Origin: Candidatus Dormiibacterota bacterium
GTDB lineage: Bacteria > Chloroflexota > Dormibacteria > Aeolococcales > Aeolococcaceae
NCBI GenBank assembly: GCA_003153215.1
Contig: PLXL01000061.1
Span: 1 to 41,144 of the forward strand
Direction: 5' to 3'
Length of the DNA stretch: 41,144 bases
The notes beneath the pieces are model-generated. The model ran no database searches, was not told the DNA's origin, and saw only the letters and a program-made list of their open reading frames with translations. Of the stretch, positions 39,317 through 41,144 are shown in pieces. Each line of letters starts with the position of its first letter. Position 1 is the first letter of the stretch. The translations under genes and the position numbers were made by a program.

Positions 39317-40492
39317 ATGACACCCGCCGTCAAGCCCCCCCTGCGCCTGCCCTCCGAGGGGCGCTCGACGCTCGTCCGGGCCTTTCTCGCCCTCTGCGCC
39401 GCAACCCCGCTCAGCCGCGGGGATCTCCGCCGCCGGCTCGGGGTCAGCCCCTCCACGGTTACCGATGCCATCACCACGCTGATGGATCTCGACCTGGTCC
39501 GCGAGGTGGGGCACGCCGATTCCACCGGCGGTCGACCCGCAGGCCTGCTCGAACTCTCCCCCACGCTGGGAGGCGTGCTCGCCGCCGACGTCGGGGGACT
39601 GCGGATCCGGGTGGCTGCGGCTGATGTGACCGGCCGGATCGTCGCCCGCCGAACCCACTCGACACCGACCGCGCCGGCGGCGCTGCGCCGGACGCTCACC
39701 GGCGCTCTCGAGGCGATGCGCGAGTCCCTCGGCGGTCCAGCTCGCGCCCTCTGTCTGTCCATCGCAGGGGCGGTGAACCCAGACACCGGCGACATCGCGG
39801 CCACCGACAACATCGCGGGCTGGCGCGACACCACAACGCCCGAGTGGTTGGCCGAGGTCGCCACCCCGCTGCTGGTCGAGAACGAGGCCAACATGGCCGC
39901 CTTCGGCGAGTATCACCACGGAGCCGCCCGAGGTACCCGGATCGCTATGTTCATCGCGCTGGGTGCCGGCGTGGGTGCCGGCCTGATGGTCTCCGGCGAG
40001 CTTTTCCGAGGTGCCACGGGGGCTGCTGGAGAGATCGGGCTGAGCCGGTCCAGCTCCGAACCGGGCTCCCCGGATCTAGAGCAGGAGGTGGCCGGGCCGG
40101 CCCTGCTGAGCGCCTACGAGCGGGCGGGGGGTGGGAGCATCGACAACCCGGCGGAGCTATTCCAACTGGCCGAGGCGGGCGATGACGCGGCCAACCGGGT
40201 CATCGGCAACGCCCTGGACCGGCTGGCCATCACGCTCAGCCACGTCCTGCTGGCGGTGAACCCGGACCGGGTCATCATCGGCGGCGGTCTGGCGACCGCG
40301 GGTGACCTGCTCCTGGAGCCGCTGCGCCGACGCATCGACGCTCTGCTGATCACGGGCGCCCCTGACTTTGTGCTCAGCCGTCTGGGACCTGAAGCGGCCC
40401 TGGTGGGTGCCGCCACGCGCGCCGCTCAGCTCGCGGTGGAGCAGCTGGCCGCCGAGCTCACCGCCAAGCCAGCGCCCCCTGTCCTTCCCTGA
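39317..40492 (+). CDS. ROK-family transcriptional regulator
   Basis: A 391-residue regulator from the ATG at 39317; the frame is open far upstream, but only as the antisense of the kinase gene. The N-terminal winged helix includes TLVRAFLALCAATPLSRGDL and RRRLGVSPSTVTDAITTLMD. The ROK domain has LAADVGGLRIRVAAADV, LVENEANMAAFGEYHHGAAR, FIALGAGVGAGLMVSGELFR, GAAGEIGLS and VIIGGGLATAGD. The zinc cluster is absent, as in the other regulator at 14.3 kb. The catalytic aspartate position is ENEAN rather than ENDAN, so it is unlikely to be a kinase. It is divergent from the sugar cluster and is the obvious candidate to control it. Confidence 0.9.
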   Translation: MTPAVKPPLRLPSEGRSTLVRAFLALCAATPLSRGDLRRRLGVSPSTVTDAITTLMDLDLVREVGHADSTGGRPAGLLELSPTLGGVLAADVGGLRIRVAAADVTGRIVARRTHSTPTAPAALRRTLTGALEAMRESLGGPARALCLSIAGAVNPDTGDIAATDNIAGWRDTTTPEWLAEVATPLLVENEANMAAFGEYHHGAARGTRIAMFIALGAGVGAGLMVSGELFRGATGAAGEIGLSRSSSEPGSPDLEQEVAGPALLSAYERAGGGSIDNPAELFQLAEAGDDAANRVIGNALDRLAITLSHVLLAVNPDRVIIGGGLATAGDLLLEPLRRRIDALLITGAPDFVLSRLGPEAALVGAATRAAQLAVEQLAAELTAKPAPPVLP

Positions 40493-40610
40493 CTGGGCGC
40501 AGGGCTCCGGTGGCGGCGAGTGCACCAAGGCACCATGAAGGTGGGCGCCGTCTGCACATCGCCACCGAGACCGCTGTGAGGCTGCAGTCAGTAGGAACGC
40601 GCAGGGCGTG

Positions 40611-40913
40611 TCAGTGAGACCGGGCAAATGAGGCTGGCCGACCGCGCCAGGTGCAGGTGAACCGCCACTCCATGGCCGCGCCCTCAGCGGTCACGAGCAG
40701 CCCCGTGATGTCCCAGCTCTCGATGGAGTTGCCCTCACCGAACCACGCGTCGATCCACTTCGCCACGCGATCCGTGCCGCGGTACACCGGACCGTGAGAC
40801 TCGACGACCACACACGCGGGGTCGAGCGTGCCGAGGATCTTCGCGGTGTCCCGCTCCATCCATCCCTGGACGTAGGTCCGAAGAAGGCGCTTGCCGACGG
40901 ATAGTCCATCCAC
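40611..40913 (-). CDS. SnoaL/NTF2-like protein
   Basis: A 100-residue protein from a GTG at 40913. LRTYVQGWMERDTAKILGTL, DPACVVVESHGPVYRGTDRV and AKWIDAWFGEGNSIESWDIT with MEWRFTCTWRGRPASF are typical of the SnoaL-like cone fold (helix, helix, then beta-sheet). Family members are usually 110-140 residues and end with a further strand (usually IxRFRDGRI), which is missing here, so the 3' end may be truncated or shifted. Such proteins are cyclases, isomerases or have unknown roles. No partner gene is visible. Confidence 0.65.
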   Translation of the reverse strand: MDGLSVGKRLLRTYVQGWMERDTAKILGTLDPACVVVESHGPVYRGTDRVAKWIDAWFGEGNSIESWDITGLLVTAEGAAMEWRFTCTWRGRPASFARSH

Positions 40914-40982
40914 CTCGCCGCGCTCGATTCTGCTTCCGCCGTCTTCGGTCAGCTCAGGCTCCCCGATATCCCGAGCGATGCG

Positions 40983-41144
40983 TCAGCCGCCGGCTGCGCG
41001 GCCCGATCCGGAAGCCGCTGTCAGTGAGTAGATGACCCGAGGTCTGCCGACATCCCCGGGGGCGCCGGTGCGGTGCAGCACCCCTCGCCGGACCAGCTCG
41101 TTGGCGATCCGGTGCGTCTTGCCGTAGGCCCAACCCAACTCGTC
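40983..41144 (-). CDS. Winged-helix transcriptional regulator, 3' end only
   Basis: A frame open to the window edge encodes ELGWAYGKTHRIANELVRRG, VLHRTGAPGDVGRPRVIYSL and TAASGSGRAAGG before TGA at 40983-40985. It has the recognition helix and beta-wing arrangement (GRPRVIYSLT) of MarR/PadR/ArsR-like or FtsK-gamma-like winged helices. The N-terminus lies beyond base 41144, so the family cannot be fixed. Confidence 0.5.
   Translation of the reverse strand, partial: DELGWAYGKTHRIANELVRRGVLHRTGAPGDVGRPRVIYSLTAASGSGRAAGG

Noticed and set aside
1..41144. tRNA, rRNA, riboswitch and CRISPR signals.
   Set aside because: Scanning by eye found no T-loop-like GTTCGAATC contexts, no known riboswitch cores and no regularly spaced direct repeats. 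A covariance-model scan was not possible.

Overview
The window is high-GC DNA (a sampled 60-base line near 36.0 kb has 42 G/C) from a free-living, metabolically versatile bacterium. Actinomycetota or a soil lineage such as Chloroflexota/Dormibacterota would fit, but no rRNA or marker gene is present, so the phylum stays open. I saw no tRNA, rRNA or CRISPR array.

Region 1 (1-2.5 kb, + strand) is the 3' part of a molybdate/tungstate-type ABC transporter operon: binding protein (partial), permease and ATPase. Region 2 (2.5-6.8 kb) is a graveyard. It holds a class I aldolase fragment, a frameshifted OsmC gene, a 155-bp IS21-like non-autonomous element, ISL3 and IS1380 transposase remnants, a small membrane protein, and an apparently intact SemiSWEET sugar transporter.

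Region 3 (6.8-19.65 kb) is bracketed by a perfect 32-bp inverted repeat that is the end of the IS1380 remnant. Inside are an SDR gene with a good promoter, an IS110 remnant, a five-gene peptide/oligosaccharide ABC transporter (oppF-D-C-B-A order on the minus strand, locally about 50% GC), a divergent ROK regulator, a ROK kinase, a GlmS-like SIS protein and a second SDR. Two near-identical operator-like palindromes sit on the -10 boxes of the divergent transporter and ROK promoters, so the ROK protein probably represses both directions. The block reads as a sugar or amino-sugar uptake and catabolism module carried on a composite-transposon-like segment.

Region 4 (19.65-23.6 kb) again holds decayed genes: an SMC/AAA-type ATPase cut at the IS1380 end, a small partner with a nonsense codon, a possible PIN-like protein with several lesions, an intact HAD phosphatase, and an IS110 C-terminal fragment.

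Region 5 (24.0-38.9 kb, minus strand) is a large catabolic cluster. In transcription order it has a ribokinase-like PfkB kinase, a divergent NagB-like protein lacking key active-site residues, aldose 1-epimerase, an SDR truncated by an IS630 fragment, a fructokinase-like PfkB kinase, a glycerol-1-phosphate-dehydrogenase-like enzyme, a DeoR regulator, a SIS isomerase/deglycase-like protein, a ROK kinase, a class III aminotransferase, an APC permease, xylulokinase and glutamate dehydrogenase. A divergent ROK regulator (39.3-40.5 kb) probably controls its upstream end. Together the genes suggest import, phosphorylation, isomerisation or deglycation of an amino sugar or glycated amino acid, followed by amino-group recycling. 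The substrate is inferred, not shown. The window ends with a SnoaL-like protein and the 3' end of a winged-helix regulator gene.
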